Origin: Mangrovimonas sp. TPBH4
GTDB lineage: Bacteria; Bacteroidota; Bacteroidia; Flavobacteriales; Flavobacteriaceae
Assembly (NCBI RefSeq): GCF_001280505.1
Contig: NZ_LBIO01000057.1
Coordinates: 62,001 to 126,000 of the forward strand
Reading direction: 5' to 3'
DNA: 64,000 nt
Each line of letters begins with the position of its first letter. Position 1 is the first letter of the stretch. The notes beneath the pieces are model-generated. The model worked only from the letters and a program-made list of their open reading frames with translations, was not told the DNA's origin and made no database searches. Both the position numbers and the translations under genes were made by a program. This document shows, in pieces, positions 62,839-64,000 of this stretch.

Positions 62839-64000
62839 TTAGTACATCTCCTTTAGCTTTTTGAGCTTTTCTTCCCAAGTATTTAAGGTCACTTTATGGT
62901 TTTCAATATTGTTTAGAACATCCTTAACCATTGGGTTGTCTTCATCGACGTTTGAGAAGAATTGTAGATTGTTTTCCAACTGGTTGATTTCTCCTTTAAC
63001 TTCATCAATCTTTTTACGAATAAAGTTGTGCTCGTTGTCCAAAAGACTGGTGTCGTTAGGTTGGGAAAGTGCCTCAAGTTTGTTCTCAAACTTGATCATT
63101 TCAATTTCCGTAGGATCCATGTCCAGTTTTCCAAACAACTCGTCTAAGGCTTTGTTGAATTTCCCTTCAATAAAACGTTTGTTGTGCGGTACATGACCAA
63201 TTGCTTGCCATTCGGCTATTTTTTCTTTGATGGTTTCAATGTCAGCTTCTACGTCTCCACTTAAAGCAAGGCTTCCTAAGCTGTCAAGTAGTGCATTCTT
63301 TTTGTCAAAAGCTTCAAATTGTTCCTTATTGGCGGCATTCTTTTCGGCGTGCAGACGATCGAAATAGGCGTTACAGGCAGCCTTAAAGCGTTTCCATATT
63401 TTATCACTGTCCTTTCTTGGGACATGACCTATCTTTTTCCAATCACTTTGAATTTTCTTCATCAATGGTGTGATGGTTTCAAAGTCGTCACTGTCTTTAT
63501 TATCTTCTGCAACTTGGATAAGATCCAATTTTTTCTGAAGATTATCGTACTGTTCCTTTTTTAGGTTTTTGTAGAAAGCGTTTTTGTTTTTGTTGAAAGC
63601 TCTTACGGCACCTTTAAATTTGGCCCAGGTAGCTTCGTTAACCTTGATAGGTACCTTTCCTGCATTAAAAAAGTCTTGCCTTAAGGCTTCCACCTCCTTA
63701 ATTTTCTTTTGCCATGCCTGATGGGTTTTAGCGATGTCTTGGCCTATGACCTCTATTTTGGAAATGATGTCTTCCTTGCGCTCTAAATTGGCTTCGTAGG
63801 CCTTATCCAAATCTGCATAGTAAGCTTGGCGCTTATCGTGGATGATTTTTGTAGCATTGCTGAAACGTTCCCAAATGTCTTCACGGTGTTCTTTGGCAAC
63901 AGGTCCTAGATCTTCCTTCCACATTTTATGGAGTACCTGTAATTCCCTAAAACTCCTGTTGACGTTGTTATCCTTGGCAAGTTCTTCGGCACGTTCAATA
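62839..64000 (-). CDS. DUF349 repeat protein, partial at right edge
   Basis: At least 387 residues, open to the window edge; the Met at 63922-63924 is internal, because the frame continues upstream in the same register with natural sequence (for example ERAEELAKDNN, then SFRELQVLHKMW). Helical DUF349 repeats of about 75 residues follow: LWSxFKxAxxAFxxxKxxFY-type signatures occur as WAKFKGAVRAFNKNKNAFYK and WKRFKAACNAYFDRLHAE, and each ends with a KxIGHVPRKDSDKIW-type turn. A coiled coil closes the protein. Such proteins are acidic/basic helical and of unknown function; the missing N-terminus lies beyond 64000. Confidence 0.9.
   Translation of the reverse strand, partial: IERAEELAKDNNVNRSFRELQVLHKMWKEDLGPVAKEHREDIWERFSNATKIIHDKRQAYYADLDKAYEANLERKEDIISKIEVIGQDIAKTHQAWQKKIKEVEALRQDFFNAGKVPIKVNEATWAKFKGAVRAFNKNKNAFYKNLKKEQYDNLQKKLDLIQVAEDNKDSDDFETITPLMKKIQSDWKKIGHVPRKDSDKIWKRFKAACNAYFDRLHAEKNAANKEQFEAFDKKNALLDSLGSLALSGDVEADIETIKEKIAEWQAIGHVPHNKRFIEGKFNKALDELFGKLDMDPTEIEMIKFENKLEALSQPNDTSLLDNEHNFIRKKIDEVKGEINQLENNLQFFSNVDEDNPMVKDVLNNIENHKVTLNTWEEKLKKLKEMY

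Overview
The window is chromosomal DNA of a member of the Bacteroidota, almost certainly a (probably marine) Flavobacteriaceae species. The evidence is: AT-rich DNA; TAnnTTTG-type -7 promoter elements instead of sigma70 boxes; three giant surface proteins with type IX secretion (type B, gliding-associated) C-terminal domains; DUF6090, DUF5606 and single-repeat DUF1456 proteins; a DnaJ with the short two-motif zinc finger; and the typical flavobacterial forms of GrpE, UvrB, SucC and DapD. No phage, plasmid, transposase, CRISPR array, rRNA or tRNA was recognised.

Layout. 1-5 kb: SLC13-type permease (cut by the left edge) with a universal stress protein, divergent from an outer-membrane porin-like protein; a YceI lipoprotein. 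5-7 kb: grpE-dnaJ. 7-11.4 kb: a tight operon of a NatAB-like ABC exporter, an MscS channel and a sigma54-type response regulator without a DNA-binding domain. 11.4-12.4 kb: an AT-rich block with a thioredoxin-like secreted protein, lying between the intact 3' end of the regulator and a second, decayed copy of that same 3' end; this looks like an imported segment. 12.4-16.2 kb: coiled-coil secreted protein, PPK2, M28 peptidase, DinB-like protein. 16.3-19.7 kb: an operon of an ion channel with a predicted periplasmic beta-helix domain plus two DUF6090 membrane proteins, the best candidate here for an undescribed system. 20-29 kb: transporters, two membrane acyltransferase-like proteins, a Rieske oxygenase and lysA. 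29-35 kb: sucC, small periplasmic and TerB-like proteins, an esterase, uvrB. 35-45.2 kb: three tandem type IX-secreted proteins sharing one ~90-residue repeat in 11, 1 and 4 copies. 45-52 kb: ABC transporter, a kinase-like protein of unknown role, heme A synthase, CCA-adding enzyme, YrdC. 51.9-59.1 kb: a glycan/LPS-core cluster of eight genes in alternating orientation with overlapping stop codons. 59-64 kb: housekeeping genes dapD, ruvX, def, DUF5606, mazG and a DUF349 protein cut by the right edge.

How the parts fit: grpE-dnaJ serve the Hsp70 cycle; lysA and dapD belong to the diaminopimelate/lysine route; the 52-59 kb genes likely build the lipopolysaccharide core or another surface glycan; the large type IX cargo proteins would be displayed on the same surface. 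Most operon boundaries are marked by strong hairpin terminators, several of them bidirectional between convergent genes. All functions are inferred from sequence motifs read by eye; no database search was run.
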